Source: Athripsodes cinereus (Eukaryota > Arthropoda > Insecta > Trichoptera > Leptoceridae). Taken from it: a stretch of DNA of 64,000 nucleotides. Of the stretch, positions 1-12,745 are shown piece by piece (within the stretch, counting starts at the first letter, position 1; every line of letters starts with the position of its first letter). The stretch spans positions 30,010,951 to 30,074,950 of the forward strand of contig OX388311.1 in assembly GCA_947579605.1 (NCBI GenBank). The letters run 5' to 3'. A program made the position numbers and the translations under genes. Below the pieces are notes generated by a model. That model was not told where the DNA came from. It made no database searches and was given only the letters and a program-made list of their open reading frames with translations.

Positions 1-2020
1 ATTTTGGTGTACCTCTGCAAAGATGAAATTATCGCATTCCCTAGATTTTATTAAGTGTTCCCATATTTACTTATTTATCACGTGTACACGGCCTGAGGTT
101 AACCTTAAGGTCTAAAACTATTTAAACCACTCTAGTAATTCGGAAGATACTGATTGGTAATCAATCCTGCAACTTATACACATTTAGTGATCAATCATAG
201 ATCAGTAAATGGGTGGTTGTGGGAAAAATTAATGGAGGAACAAATAAATTTAACAAAAACAAAGTTCAGGAAAACCTTTATCGTATCCAATAGAAGAACT
301 TAGAAACTAAAAACATAAAACACAAATAATAAACATTTTTCATGAATCAACATATTATCCAAATATTAACTGAATATGTTATAAAAGGTTTTCAACAGAA
401 AAAGAAAATAAAACAGTCTTCAACGATGATTGAAAAATTCACGGACTTAATTGAAATAATAAGTCTATAGTGACCACAAAACGTAATAAAAAATTTGACT
501 AACTAAAGAAAGTTATATATATGTATATAATACAATAGAATAAAAGTAATTATAATAATGAATCAATATACATATCTGTATGTTTGAGTGAAACAACACT
601 ATGTCCAACTGTGGCCAAAGTTCTTTATGAACATAGTCTTGTAGTCCTTGTTATGCTCTTTTTGGTGGCATATTCACATATCTTGAAAATGCGCATTTTG
701 TGATATTCACAACTAATAAAATTATGTCAAAATTTTTGTTAAACGCAAAATGTCAACAGGATATTGAGTAGATTAAAAAGAAAGTGAGATAAGTTTATAG
801 CAATTATAGAGAATATTTTTTAACAGAAATTTCTTATTAACAAACATGTGAGAATCAAGCGTAACTATGTTCAAAAACTTTGAACGTCCATACTGAAAAA
901 TGGTATCTCATGACATATTGTAGTTTTGCTCCGGCATACAGGTATGTATATATTATTAAATAGATATATGTATACGCATTACTACTATTATCTGATGATA
1001 TCGGTCACAGGTAAAAGCAATTATTATTTACTTTATGATTCAGTACAATTTATGATATTGTCACAAGTAAAAAAAAAATAATTAAAAAACATCTACGCTT
1101 ACGCCATCTAACAGCCAACTAAATGCATCATAGAAGAAGTATTTATTTTAATCTTCAATGTACGTTAGTTTTGAGACATATCATTTTAGATATACAGCAA
1201 AAGAAATACACATTTACATTTAAATGAATAGAAGATGAGTTTATTACTGTATTGTAACTCAATCGTTTAACTTACACAGTGAGTACACCAGCTCTTAATG
1301 TAAAATTCAATATGATCTTTTACAGCACTGTATTTTGGACCATGTGTGTTAAACATAGTATATCTACCTGAATCTGATGACCATCAGGACCAATAACAAT
1401 TTAAAAGCAGAAGAAATTAAATACAATGATACGGTATAACATAGTCTTATGTTAATGAAGTAAATGACATTATCCTCACACAAAATTTACGCCCACTTCA
1501 GAGTTGGTAAAACTTTGTCTTGTTTGAAAAGAATCTTTTAATGTCTTACAAACAGTTTAAATCAAGCAATTTTAAATTTGGAGAAATTCATATTCCCCAA
1601 TTAAATCACGCAAAGAAGACTTTTATTCATATTTTCTATATGTATCCTTCTCATAAAACTTATTAAAACAAAGATGTAATTTGATTAAATCCCTTTTCAC
1701 CTGTGACATATAAACTGACTTGTTAACTTTGATGATAAACAATAATAATAATATTAAAACTCAATAACAATGATGAAAAATAATTACAATAACATAATAA
1801 TAATGTAGCAAATAACTAGCGTAGGTCATCTGTAGTTCGTCTGAATCGGGCGTACTTAATTATATATTATCGTATTATACCAATTCACATAAATATTAAT
1901 CATACACGCAATACAATACAATGCAATATACATACCTACTATTATATTAAAATATTTATGTATCTTCAAGATTTTCATTTAAGAAACAGTTTTGCATAAA
2001 AAGTATCAGTTACATTAAGA
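1..2020. other. AT-rich intergenic DNA, no gene seen
   Basis: No convincing coding exon, RNA gene or conserved motif is visible. The stretch is strongly AT-rich with short A and T runs. One part (about 620-965) resembles a second stretch near 30.9-31.9 kb and is listed separately. The missing last exon of staufen could in principle lie here or anywhere up to 14974. Confidence 0.5.
620..965. repeat. unclassified dispersed repeat, copy 1
   Basis: Blocks here recur in the same order near 30900-31062 and 31765-31900. Examples are GGCATATTCAC followed by TTGAAAATG and ATTTTGT, and further on AAACTTTGAA, CATACTGAAAAATG and a CTCCG-ATA-GCA block. The copies are diverged. The second copy is split by a PIF-like insertion. 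No coding potential or terminal structure was recognised, so the class is unknown. Confidence 0.45.
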
Positions 2021-2029
2021 GAGCTAATG

Positions 2030-5000
2030 GAGGATGGACGTGCGTACGGGTGCGCGCCGTACACGCTCATACAAAAATGTGTAATAAATAAATAAATGTA
2101 GAATAAATAGTGACCAGTGACTATAGTATAGTATAAAATGATAGTTTGGACTATTTACAGTGCTAAGTGAGATGATAAAGCTTCCATAAAATACCTTAGT
2201 GTTAAGTTTGTAAAAGTAAAAGTGGTCATATAAATTTGGTCGATAAAAGTGCGTATAAATATGAAATAAATAGTGTAGATAAATATGAAATAAACTGTGT
2301 TAATAAACATAGAATAAATGGTAACCAGTGGCTCTATTATAAACGGAGGATTCAGCGATAATGTGGATTTAATTATACTGATAAGTGAGATGATAGAACA
2401 TGTTATATCCTTAATAAAATAAGTGCAAACTTGGTAAAAGAAAAAGCGGTCATGTAAAAAAAAAAAAAAAAAAATTAAGTGTCATTAATGCAAGACAGTA
2501 TTATAATACACTCGATAAAAGTGTTTTGAGACGACGGAAAAAAGTCTCTTGGTGTTATATTTACAATTAACCGTTAAAAATGACAATAATATTATTAAAT
2601 CTTCATGTTGTGTACCTACATAACACATATTCATTAGCTCGGTGATACTATAGTATAGAATTAAGTATAGAATAGACTATAGATCGGTTCCTGCATGGTG
2701 TTGTAACACATATGGTACTACCTGAAACGGCCTAATGCAAACGTCCGTTTCAGTGTGCAGCAGGAGAGACGAGGAAGAAGGATAGGGCAGCGGCGCAGAG
2801 GGTGAAGAATACATGCAATACAATATTATCATCTGGAGACGAATGAGACCAATGTGTAGATGTATTATGTAAAGCAGTGCGGACAATATTTTTGTGTATT
2901 AGTATAAGCAATCGACTATATTGTATTATATCGGTATTAATAATAATAATATATACGTAGATGTTGTGTGTACTAAATTGAATAGTGTCATAATTTAGTA
3001 TTAATAAGATGTGTTTAGGTAATAATTAGCGAGTAGTACTGTACGTGTTAGTTAAGTTGTGTATAAATAGTAACATTAGTAATTAAAGTGTAGTATAGTT
3101 AGCGTGTAATATATAGGTAGGGAACTCATAATTTTAAGAATGAAGTAAGTAAAAACTAACGCCCCTTGACGCGAATACCAGCGATGAGGCTTGCCACCCA
3201 TCATGGCGTGTCAAAGGGGGGGAAGGGCACACAGAGGAGACCGGAATGTAGGTTAGGAGTGTTGAATGTAAGAGGAGGGATGCTGAGAAAGAAGAATGAA
3301 ATCGTTGAGATGATGGATGAAAAGTCTCTAGATGTTTTGTGTGTGTGTGAGACTAAAAGGAAAGGAAGTGGGATGAAAGAAAGAGACGGAAGAATCGAGC
3401 TGTGGTCAGGAGTCCCTGACTCACAACATGCGTGTCAGGGTGTGGGTGCTTTTCTGTCGGAGAGAATGAGCAACTGTATGAAAGGATATGAATGTGTTGG
3501 CCCCAGGCTAATTTGGATCCGATTCAAGGTAGGGTTGACGAGGATCCTACTCATTATTGGGTACGGTCCCGGAAACGATGCATTGGATACGGAAAAGGAA
3601 GAGTTCTGGGACAGTGTGCGGAAGATTGCAGACGATAAGAGTGAGAATGAAAGATTGATTCTGGCAGGTGATCTTAATGGTTGGGTCGGTGTCAGAAGAA
3701 ATGACCTAGAGAGTGTGTTGGGAAATCATGGCGATAGAAGAGTGAATGACAATGGAAAACGTATAATAGAAGCGTGTTTGGAGATGGATCTCTTCGTGGC
3801 AAATACATTTTTCGCTCACAAAGAAATCCATCAGTATACTTGGGAGAGAGGGAATGAAAGATCGATGATAGACCTTGTGTGTGTGGACTCTCGTCTGAGA
3901 AAGGCGACTACAGATACCAGAGTTTACCGAGGCGCTGAGTTGGAAACAGATCATTTCCTTGTTGTAACTAGGATAAATCTGTTCTCTGGCTGGCGGTCAA
4001 GAACACATAAAACCGTGCCTTTTAAGAGACTGAGAGTCGAAAAACTGAAAGATGCGAATATACAGGAAGAGTACGAAAGAAAGACGAATGAAAAATTTAG
4101 CGCGCATGAAAGAAGAGAATGTACACTGAATGAACAATGGGATGTTATGAAAGGTGTGCTAATAGAGTGTGCAAAAGAAGTATGTGGTGAAACCACCGTT
4201 GGACGCAAAAAAGGTGATGCATGGTGGGATGATGATGTGAAAAAGGCCGTGGAAAAGAAGAAGAATGCATGGAAAGATTTGATGAGTGTGAGACAGGGAA
4301 GTGAAGGCGAGAAGGAACGAATGAAAGAAACATACAGAGCGTGCAAGAAAGAAGTGCGAGAGATAGTGGAAATGAAGAAAAAATTGCTAGAAGACAAGGA
4401 ATGCCAGAAGTTGTCAGCGTGTGCGAAAGAAAATTTGAAAATATTTTGGAAGGAGGTGAAGCGGAAGAGGACGGGTGTGGAAGTAAACTCAGTGAAAGGG
4501 ATTAAAGATAATAACGGTAATGTGGTAGTGAGTGGTGATTGCGTGTTAAGAAGATGGAAAGAGTATTTTGAAGAATTATTTGAATGTGGTGGTGTGAATG
4601 CAAATGAGTGCAATAGTAGAAATGATAACATGAATGTAAATGATGAGATATGTTTGACGGAAATTACGAATGCGTTGAAGAAAGCTAAGTGCGGTAAGGC
4701 TGTAGGATATGATTGTGTTTCAATTGAGCTCATCAAGGCTGGTGGGCAGAAGACTCTCGCATGGTGCCTAGAACTATTCAACACTTGTTGGAAAGAAGGC
4801 GCGACTCCAGAGGACTGGCGGAAGGCTATCATCTGTCCGCTATATAAGGGAAAAGGTTCTAGGCTTGAGTGTGGGAGTTATCGGGCTATTAGTTTGCTGA
4901 GTTCAATAGGAAAACTGTATGGAAGAATTCTGATTGAGAGAGTACGAAAGGCAACAGAGTGTAAGATATGGGATGCACAAGGAGCTTTTTTGAATGGAAG

Positions 5001-6240
5001 AGGGTGCACTGATCAGATCTTCTCCCTACGAATGGTCGTAGAGAAGCTTCTGGGTAAACACCAGAAGCTTTTCTGTGCGTTCGTGGATTTGGAGAAAGCA
5101 TATGATCGTGTGGATCGGGAGAGATTGTGGCGCGTGTTGTCGGAGTATGGGGTGAACAGCCAGTTGATCCACGCAATTTCTTCGCTATACGTTGGGAGCT
5201 CCGCCTGCGTGAGGGTAAATAACGCCTTCTCCGAGTGGTTTGTCCTCACCAAAGGAGTGAAGCAAGGTTGTGTCATGTCTCCATGGCTGTTCAACCTTTT
5301 TTTCGACTACTGTATGCGTCCTTTGAAAGAGATGGATGTTGGCATTGAACTGAATGGAAACCGTGTGAATGCCTTGATGTATGCAGATGATTTGGTATTA
5401 ATGGCTGAGAGTGAAAGTGATTTACAAAAGATTGTGTCAGTTGTATATGAAAGTTGCAGTATGAATGGGATGAAAATGAATGTGACAAAGACGAAAGTGA
5501 TGGTATTTGAAAGAGAGAGTGAAAGAACAATGTGTGAAATAAAGGTTGGAAATGAATGTTTGGAGCAAGTGGACGAATATGTTTATTTAGGAAGTATGTT
5601 TGTAAGGGATGGTAGGTACGAAAGGGACATTGAAAAAAGAAAGGTGGCTGGTGCGAGAGTGAACGGTGCACTCCGAGCTATTGTTAGCAATAGCAATGTC
5701 TCGAACATGGCTAAAATGCTGGTGCACAACGCCATCCTCGTACCGACACTGATGTATGCAAGCGAGACTTGGACATGGCTGAAGAAGGACGAGAGTGGAA
5801 TAAATGCAGTGGAGATGCGATCACTGAGAAGAATGGTAGGTAAAACATTGCGTGATAGAGTAAGAAATGAGGATATTAGAAGAATGAGTGGATGCAAGAG
5901 GAGTGTTGTTGATAGAATGCGTGTAAATAAATTGAGATGGTTTGGTCATGTGGAACGAATGGATGGTGTAAGATTGACGAAGAGGGTGTATTTATCTGAA
6001 AGAGAGGGTGTGAGGAAGCGCGGGCGTCCGAGAACCACGTGGCTTAACCACGTGGATCAAATTCTCAAGGACGGTCGCGTGTTAAGTAAGAGGAATCGGC
6101 GTGCATGTATGAGAAACTGGATGAATGTAGAGGAAGCGAAAGAAGTATGTAAGGATAGAGCGACATGGCGTTCCGTTCTCTCTGCCTACCCCACCTGGGA
6201 CACGGCGTGAGGGTATAGTATAGTATAGTATAGTATAGCA
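2030..6240 (+). mobile_element. RTE-clade LINE retrotransposon, possibly near full length
   Basis: The element contains one long ORF (3184-6210) followed at once by a short 3' end and a TATAG repeat tail (about 6213-6238), which is the usual way RTE elements end. The 5' boundary is not fixed. Base composition changes to GT- and purine-rich on the plus strand near 2030, which I take as the likely start of the untranslated leader. An 11-base direct match (GCATTTTGTGA at 693-703 and 6239-6249) could be a target duplication but would make the element unusually long. Truncated relatives lie at 36411-36615 (+) and 33125-33300 (-). Confidence 0.7.
3184..6210 (+). CDS. RTE LINE endonuclease-reverse transcriptase
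   Basis: This is an uninterrupted 1008-residue polyprotein. The frame is open from TTG at 3166, but the first ATG is at 3184 and is the natural eukaryotic start. The N-terminal part is an apurinic/apyrimidinic-type endonuclease: LNVRG near residue 27, CETK with the catalytic Glu near 56, GDLNGW with its Asp near 163, and a TDH motif with His near 257. The central part is a reverse transcriptase with KCGKAVGYD, the block SYRAISLLSS, GVKQGCVMSPWLF and the catalytic YADD near residue 733. The C-terminus has the RTE-type LRWFGHVERM and RKRGRPRTTW segments. No stop or frameshift breaks it, so the copy could be young. RTE proteins nick target DNA and copy their own RNA in place. It is not a host gene. 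Confidence 0.9.
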   Translation: MRLATHHGVSKGGKGTQRRPECRLGVLNVRGGMLRKKNEIVEMMDEKSLDVLCVCETKRKGSGMKERDGRIELWSGVPDSQHACQGVGAFLSERMSNCMKGYECVGPRLIWIRFKVGLTRILLIIGYGPGNDALDTEKEEFWDSVRKIADDKSENERLILAGDLNGWVGVRRNDLESVLGNHGDRRVNDNGKRIIEACLEMDLFVANTFFAHKEIHQYTWERGNERSMIDLVCVDSRLRKATTDTRVYRGAELETDHFLVVTRINLFSGWRSRTHKTVPFKRLRVEKLKDANIQEEYERKTNEKFSAHERRECTLNEQWDVMKGVLIECAKEVCGETTVGRKKGDAWWDDDVKKAVEKKKNAWKDLMSVRQGSEGEKERMKETYRACKKEVREIVEMKKKLLEDKECQKLSACAKENLKIFWKEVKRKRTGVEVNSVKGIKDNNGNVVVSGDCVLRRWKEYFEELFECGGVNANECNSRNDNMNVNDEICLTEITNALKKAKCGKAVGYDCVSIELIKAGGQKTLAWCLELFNTCWKEGATPEDWRKAIICPLYKGKGSRLECGSYRAISLLSSIGKLYGRILIERVRKATECKIWDAQGAFLNGRGCTDQIFSLRMVVEKLLGKHQKLFCAFVDLEKAYDRVDRERLWRVLSEYGVNSQLIHAISSLYVGSSACVRVNNAFSEWFVLTKGVKQGCVMSPWLFNLFFDYCMRPLKEMDVGIELNGNRVNALMYADDLVLMAESESDLQKIVSVVYESCSMNGMKMNVTKTKVMVFERESERTMCEIKVGNECLEQVDEYVYLGSMFVRDGRYERDIEKRKVAGARVNGALRAIVSNSNVSNMAKMLVHNAILVPTLMYASETWTWLKKDESGINAVEMRSLRRMVGKTLRDRVRNEDIRRMSGCKRSVVDRMRVNKLRWFGHVERMDGVRLTKRVYLSEREGVRKRGRPRTTWLNHVDQILKDGRVLSKRNRRACMRNWMNVEEAKEVCKDRATWRSVLSAYPTWDTA

Positions 6241-7129
6241 TTTTGTGAAGTAAAGAAGAGTACATCTACCTAAATTACAGTCAAAAGTATATACGTATTC
6301 GTAATGTGAATGTGGTCTATATTATATCTATTTAACAAGAGAAGTCATCTAACTGAGATAATCATATAAAATATATATATATATATATATATACTCATAC
6401 TCAAGTGTGGCGAAAACTATTTACAATTTTCAGTTATACAAGAAACTCTCAATTAAAAATATTGCTCGGCTGGCTAATAAACTGATGTAACTTATAGAAA
6501 CCATCACCTAACCAGCTTTAATGTTAAGGTAGCTTAAAATAAATAAAATTAGTAATAAATTAATGTAATTCCCTAGATAGGTAAAATGAAACTACAAGAA
6601 AAAAATACAAAATATTATACCTATTAATAAATAATCTATAATCATAATAAAATCAAACATGGTTTCATGTTTTACATTTTTGGTTGTTAATCTTTACCAG
6701 ACGGCTGTCAAACGTGTTTGACGCAACGAGTCGTGGCGTATGGCCGGCCGACAATACCGTTTGACACTCGCTTCTCATACAAATTTCTCTATATAGGCGA
6801 TATATATTTCATATAATATTCATATCAAAAAATCAAGAAATCATCAGACTGTCGACATCTCTTGGAAATCTTTTGAAATAATTTATATTTTCGTCAATAT
6901 AAACAGAAGATTCATGACCTGAAATCATGTCGATGTCCCGATGAATTTAAAAATTCCCGCGCAATAACACAGACGAATCATATCGCGTGGCTTGCACGTT
7001 AGATCTTGTTACAAAAATTGTACAAGTGGTGTTGTGCGCTGATATCGCGATATTTTAATTCATTTTTGTTATTTATTTTGTACTTTTTTATATCTTATAT
7101 TTTTACATGATTACTTTAAATTATCCATA
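6241..7129. other. AT-rich intergenic DNA with a short GC-rich inverted segment
   Basis: No gene is seen. A (TA)n microsatellite sits at 6370-6392. Around 6700-6770 there is a small island richer in GC than its surroundings, with the words TGTCAAACG, TTTGACGC and CGTTTGACAC arranged as inverted or near-inverted repeats. It precedes the interrupted short ORF at 7130 and might be a transposon end, but no target duplication was found. Confidence 0.35.
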
Positions 7130-7189
7130 ATGTCTAAGAGAAAATTGAGGGATGATGAAATTTTCGATACTGTTATTAACATGGACTCA

Positions 7190-8491
7190 TGCCGTTAGCA
7201 CACCTCCGCGGCGGAATCGAGAAAGCGGCTCCGCTTAAATCTGTCAGTTCGTGTGCGTCGTACGCAAGAGCGAGATGGCATGCTCAAATACATACTGTTT
7301 TCCATACATCTATCTCTTTCTAGCACCGTTTCGCCATAGATTACGAAATAAGCATTCACATCTCCGCCTGTTTTTTCGCAGTCTCGATGTTTCGCTTTTG
7401 TGCCGCTTTTGTATTTGTACAATTCGACAGATTTTTGGAGCGAAACCATGACCAAACGTCGAAATAGCGTGGGTCTGCGGTTAAGTGAGGTAAGATTCTC
7501 TCTATCTATATCATCATGAAATTTTCCCACATATGGGGCAGTCACTAATAAACATAATAGTCGTCCTCTCCGTGCTAATATCCACATGCCGTTATTCTAC
7601 TGATTACTACACTATCTATACCATCACGGCATCTCTCACAAGTTTATAACATGCAGTTGGTCTACTGACTATCCCACTTCATCTATCTATACCATCACGG
7701 CTTTCCCACAAGTTTATTACATGCAGTTGATCTACTGACTATCCCACTATATCTATCTATACCATCACGGCTTTCCCACAAGTTTATTACATGCAGTTGG
7801 TCTACTGACTATCCCACTTTATCTATCTATACCATCACGGCTTTCCCACAAGTTTATTACATGCAGTTGGTCTACTGACTATCCCACTTTATCTATCTAT
7901 ACCATCACGGCTTTCCCACAAGTTAATTACATGCAGTTGGTCTACTGACTATCCCACTTTATCTATCTATACCATCAAGGCTTTCCCACAAGTTTATTAC
8001 ATAGTCACCAACTGCATGTAATAAACTTGTGGGAAAGCCGTGATGGTATAGATAGATACAGTGGGATAGTCGGTTGACCAACTGCATGTAATATGCTTGT
8101 GGGAGATGTCGTGATGGTATAGATAGATAGTGGGGTAATCAGTAGACCAACTGTTTGTAATAAACTTGTGGGAAAGCCGTGATGGTATAGATAGATAAAG
8201 TGGGATAGTCAGTAGACCAACTGCATGTAATAAACTTGTGGGAAAGCCATGATGGTATAGATAGATTATAGTTCAATATTTATTATTCGGCCAATATCGG
8301 ATAATTACTTTGGAATATGCAATTTAGTTCCACTAATTTCACACTACTGCGTACGTAATAGTGTTTATTCGGTATCACGATTTCACTGTTCGCGTTCCGC
8401 GCAAATGTACTAACTAAAAGCGGTTTCGCTACTACGAGTCCGCTCAGCGGTTTCGCATTCGCTATTTCGCGGCGGAGGTGTGCTAAAGCCC
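7190..8491. mobile_element. TIR element with inverted 70-bp tandem array, copy 1
   Basis: The left end TGCCGTTAGCACACCTCCGC and the right end, read on the other strand as GGGCTTTAGCACACCTCCGC, form terminal inverted repeats with a perfect 15-bp core (TTAGCACACCTCCGC). It is flanked by the 3-bp duplication TCA (7187-7189 and 8492-8494). Subterminal DNA on both sides is rich in TTTCGC. The inside is a head-to-head tandem array (about 7600-8275), so the whole element can fold back on itself. No transposase is encoded. The 3-bp target suggests a PIF/Harbinger-like mover, but the family is unassigned. Copy 2 is at 20521-22452. Confidence 0.8.
7600..8275. repeat. 70-bp tandem array, inverted at its centre
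   Basis: About six forward units, each carrying ACCATCACGGC, TTTCCCACAAGTTTATTACA and TGCAGTTGGTCTACTGAC, run up to about 8000. There the orientation flips, and about four reversed units (GCCGTGATGGTATAGATAG) follow. Forward and reverse units are nearly identical, so the centre can form a very long hairpin. Confidence 0.9.
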
Positions 8492-8599
8492 TCAGATTTT
8501 GAGTTACGGGAGTATGAAATTTTCGATACGATAATTACGGGATGATGAAATTTTCTATACTGTTATCAACATGGACTCAGATTTCGAGTTACGAAAAGA

Positions 8600-11500
8600 T
8601 TGTAAAGGAAAAAATATTTTTTTATGTATACAAAACAAGTCTTAAACAATAAACTGAGCATTCTCGTGTATCTGAATAAGTATATCTACGACACTAACAT
8701 TCCAGAAATATTTTTTTTTTGAAATCTGCATGACACGTAATCGTCATTTTTGACAAAAAAGAAACATAATGGCTTCATAAATAATAGTAAATAGTAATCG
8801 TAATTTATTTGTGATTGATTATTATTGTAATAAATTTACATAATGACATAAAACATTCATCGGCGTAGTGTTCCTGTCCGATAGGTAAGTATTGTTTATA
8901 TGAAAAATATTTATAATTAAGTTTTATGTGTCTATTTACATTTTTGTGAGTCAAGTATCACACAAAAGGGACACCAATGTCATTACTCAAATGATTGTAT
9001 AAACAAATATCGGATAGATGATAGATTTACGACGTACTTGAGAATTTAGTATTGTATACAAAAGTGTTGGTCCGTAGGTATAACATCGTCTCCAATTTTG
9101 AAGTCCTGTAAGGGTTAAATTAAATAAATACATGTGTTTAATTTCAAGACAAAGCCCCGATGTTGTCTCAAAATTACACTAATTACAGTCAAACCTCCAT
9201 AAAACAATGTTTCCAGTTAAAAGCAGAATCTATTAATTTACTATGTAGTTTGAAATGCAAATTAATCTTTCACGGAAACAATGTTCTAAGGAGCTTACAG
9301 CCGATTCCATAAAAAAAAAGTATCTTTAGATTTTTACAGAATATAAACTTCTAGTAAAAATAATAATATGGTGGATTTGTATATGGCGCCGTTTAATGAT
9401 TAGTGACCATCTCAAGAGTGGCGTGACTTTTCCACAACCGTAGTAATTAATGGAATTTCAACATCTAAGACTTTATCTTAAAGGGACTTCACCTTTATGA
9501 AACCAACTATTATTAAACTGTATTAATAAATTTGATTTACTGAAAGGAAAAATGCACATAAAAACTTATTCAGAAGCAATATTTTGTATTTTTAAATACA
9601 CATAAAAATAGGTGCCAACACAATCTGCAAGCTCTAAACCACTTGAAGTGTATATTTGTCCGATACAAAATTACTTATATTTTTATATAAAATTATTTAT
9701 ATTTTTATATTAAATTACTTATAGGTATATTTCGTTGAAAGGCATTTTAAATTACATCTTGTCTACAGCATTGTTATTTGCATTCTTCAAAGTTCCAATG
9801 AAAGAAAAAATAGTATAATTATCAGATATACACGATGTTATATCATAAGAAATATTAAAATTTCTAGTCAGATAACATTAGAATTGCTTGTATATTCCTT
9901 TCACTAAATCTAAAAATATATAATATTATAAACAATATTACAACAAGGTTAGTTATTTATAAATGTCTGAAACAATATTGTAATTCAAAAGATTAATTTA
10001 TTTATTATATTCTTTGCTGTACATTGATATCAATCATTACAAAGCTGCATAATACAACAATCATGAAATGCAATGTAGAGAGCTTGAGTTTCTTGCTGTA
10101 ATGTGATGATATCTTCCTGATGAAACAGTTTTGATTTCTTTGTTCACCAACATTTTACATATTAAATATCTAAACCTTGTATGTAATGTAATTATTGTAT
10201 GTACTTATTACATAATAATATTATAAAGTTACACATATTTACGTAATAAATCAATAAGATAAAGTGTACAAGATAATAGATAGAAGAAGTTGGATTGATC
10301 GCCTAAACATATTAAAATAATAATGATATTCAATTACTTACAACCATGGCCGCATGGCATTCCTAAACGCGAGACAAACTTACCTACATAGTAACATATC
10401 TTTGAAATGTGATTGTGCATCACACAACCAAATACTTTTACAAGATAATAAATCATGAATGCAGAATCAAAAATATTTTAAATATTAGAATCAAATATAG
10501 TGAAATTATTCAAAACTTTAATTATCCGTTGAGTATTTATGCATTTAACTGCATATTTCATTATTCTCTATTTCATGATTCCACAGATAGATTTGTTGTA
10601 AAAAAAATTGATTCATATTTTTAAACTAATATCTTGATTTATTTGAGAAAAACCATGAATTACATATTTTGATCAACTATGAATAAAAATATAATAAATT
10701 CTTCAAGATTTATTTTAGCTAATTATTCATTGTAAGTAAAATCAAACATTGTTGAATTTTTCACCGTATATATATTAAAACTCAAAAACAAGAAACTGCA
10801 CTCATGAGTCAATACTTTTGAAAATATCCACAAGTGTGGACGAAAATGTTAAAATATACACAGTGCAAATTTCAACAGAGTTTTTTTTTAATAATATAAA
10901 ATAGCATTACTGATAATAGATGAATCTAAAGATGCACATTAGCAACTTACTACATCCTTCAAATACAAGCATATCGATAATCATATGCTAACATAAAATA
11001 ACTTTTATAAAGTGACGACAATCACATTTCAAATAAATTGTTTTGTTCTATTTCATATTTTTACAATAATTTACTGACTAAGCCGCCAAACAGAACCACA
11101 GATGATGTGTGAATGTAGTAATATGTAATTATAACTAAACATTGCATGTTTCATACATAATATTATAATATAATCATGTTAATATTATTACACTACATGT
11201 TTCTTATATTCCCTTAAAACTAATTTATTACACAATTAATGGTCAGTCTCAATAATCTATTTACCCATTACTATCAGTTATCTTGTTTAAATATTTATTA
11301 TAGTACAATGGATATATAGATTATTGAAATCGACTGTAATAGTACAACTAAAGTATGTAGTAGATAATTAATATTAAGCGAGTGTAATAATGAAAAGCAC
11401 TCCCCATTTTATGTAATGCCAATCCAATCGCAATGATCATACTAAATAATAATCTATACCGCAAAATAAATTAAACCCAAGAAATGGTACAACAATTTAC

Positions 11501-12745
11501 TGTCTATACATAAATTATTGCAGACAGCACAAACAAAATGTTTCAGAATGATTTGATAATGTCAACCTCCTTGATAGTCTCTTACAAAGAATAGATTTCC
11601 CACTCTTTTCTGTAAGTTGTAGATGAAGAAGACAATTTAAATGTTTATTATATGCAGTTAGTCCACTGGCAACCTATTTGTGGGATGTGTCGTGACGGAG
11701 AGACAAATGCCTTCATTGTACACTACAATGATAATTTTCATCATCAATGTTTTGAACTACATATATACAAGAGTTAGTTACAGGTCAAATCTTAATTCTA
11801 GTAACCTTAGACTCATGATATTTTTACGACAAAAGTTTACTTTGGGTATGTAGAGTTCTATATAATTATTATCCCTTGATGGATTCACATGAATAATTAA
11901 TAATAAATAAGAATTCACACTGCGACTGGCTGCTATAAAAGTTAATTTTGTGTACTCTTACAACATTGAGATGTTAAACTAATGTATAGAATAAATAGAA
12001 GATTTAGGCAAACGCAAGCTCACCATAGACCATAGTGTATAAAGATAATAATATACTAGCAGGTAATTAAATATAACATGATAGTTACTCAATAATGCAA
12101 TATTATATATTAAATATAAATAATGTGATAGTGCCACACATGGTAAATATCGGATAAAAGTAATTATTATCTACTCAATAATATTTAATATAAATGGACA
12201 TTTACAAATGTGATTATCCGATATATACAATGACAAGGACATATCCCGTACTAATAATACTATAACAAAAATAACATTCATCTGTCCTCATCAGCCACAG
12301 ACAATGGTGTTGCTATTATAATAAATATTTATTGCCGCCGCACCACAAAACGACACAAGGTATATAGTATAATTAATATTTTAATAATTTATTTCGTGTG
12401 CTGGCGATGATTTATTTTGTAATTCCATTGGTCAGTATATTTGATCTATTCCCCGTGTTGATGATTGGATGCCTGGAAACAAAAAGAACATTCTATTATT
12501 TTAGTTTATATAAAATCATATATTTATTTATTCATAGACCTGTAGTCATACAGTTACAAGATAGATATCAGCTGCCCCTACTCAGAATGATTTCATGCCA
12601 ATCCAATCACCTTTCATAGCAATATTTCTAATACTTTATTGAAATAATACAAGTCCTATTAAGGCTTTAAATAACACTTGTCAACAGGTTCTTTTTTATA
12701 TTTCTATACACAAATACAGTTCAATTGTTTTGATATTTTACAATA
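8600..12745. other. AT-rich intergenic DNA, no gene seen
   Basis: No exon with conserved coding content was recognised on either strand. Short relics are present. A GGCGCCGTTTAATGATTAG block at about 9385-9440 belongs to the LINE 3'-end family also seen at 15890, 28470 and 52800. A degenerate SINE-like copy lies at 11575-11705. Otherwise the stretch is featureless AT-rich sequence. The final staufen exon and 3' UTR may lie in it. Confidence 0.45.
11575..11705 (+). repeat. degenerate copy of the (TAG)n SINE-like repeat
   Basis: Matches the order of the repeat at 59088-59334. CCCACTC and TCTGTAAGTT come first, then GAAGAAGACAA, a TTATATGCAGTTAGTCCACTGGC block, TTTGTGGGATGTGTCGTGACGG and the end. 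It is clearly diverged and lacks the (TAG)n tail. Confidence 0.55.

Larger units (their letters stand above)
7130..8543 (+). pseudogene. short unidentified ORF split by a TIR element
   Basis: An ATG at 7130 opens a lysine/arginine-rich start followed by DDEIFDT and NMDSDFELRE. It is interrupted at 7190 by a 1302-bp insertion and resumes at 8492-8494 with the duplicated TCA. The frame then reaches a stop (TGA near 8541). A degenerate repeat of the same DNA follows at about 8526-8600 and shows the uninterrupted order CATGGACTCAGATTT, so the site before insertion can be seen. The acidic start is reminiscent of the N-terminus of some piggyBac-type transposases, but that is only a guess. Confidence 0.35.

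Noticed and set aside
3951..5897. Minus-strand open frames of up to 293 codons opposite the RTE ORF
   Set aside because: They are Ser/Phe/His-rich shadows of the purine-rich RTE coding strand.
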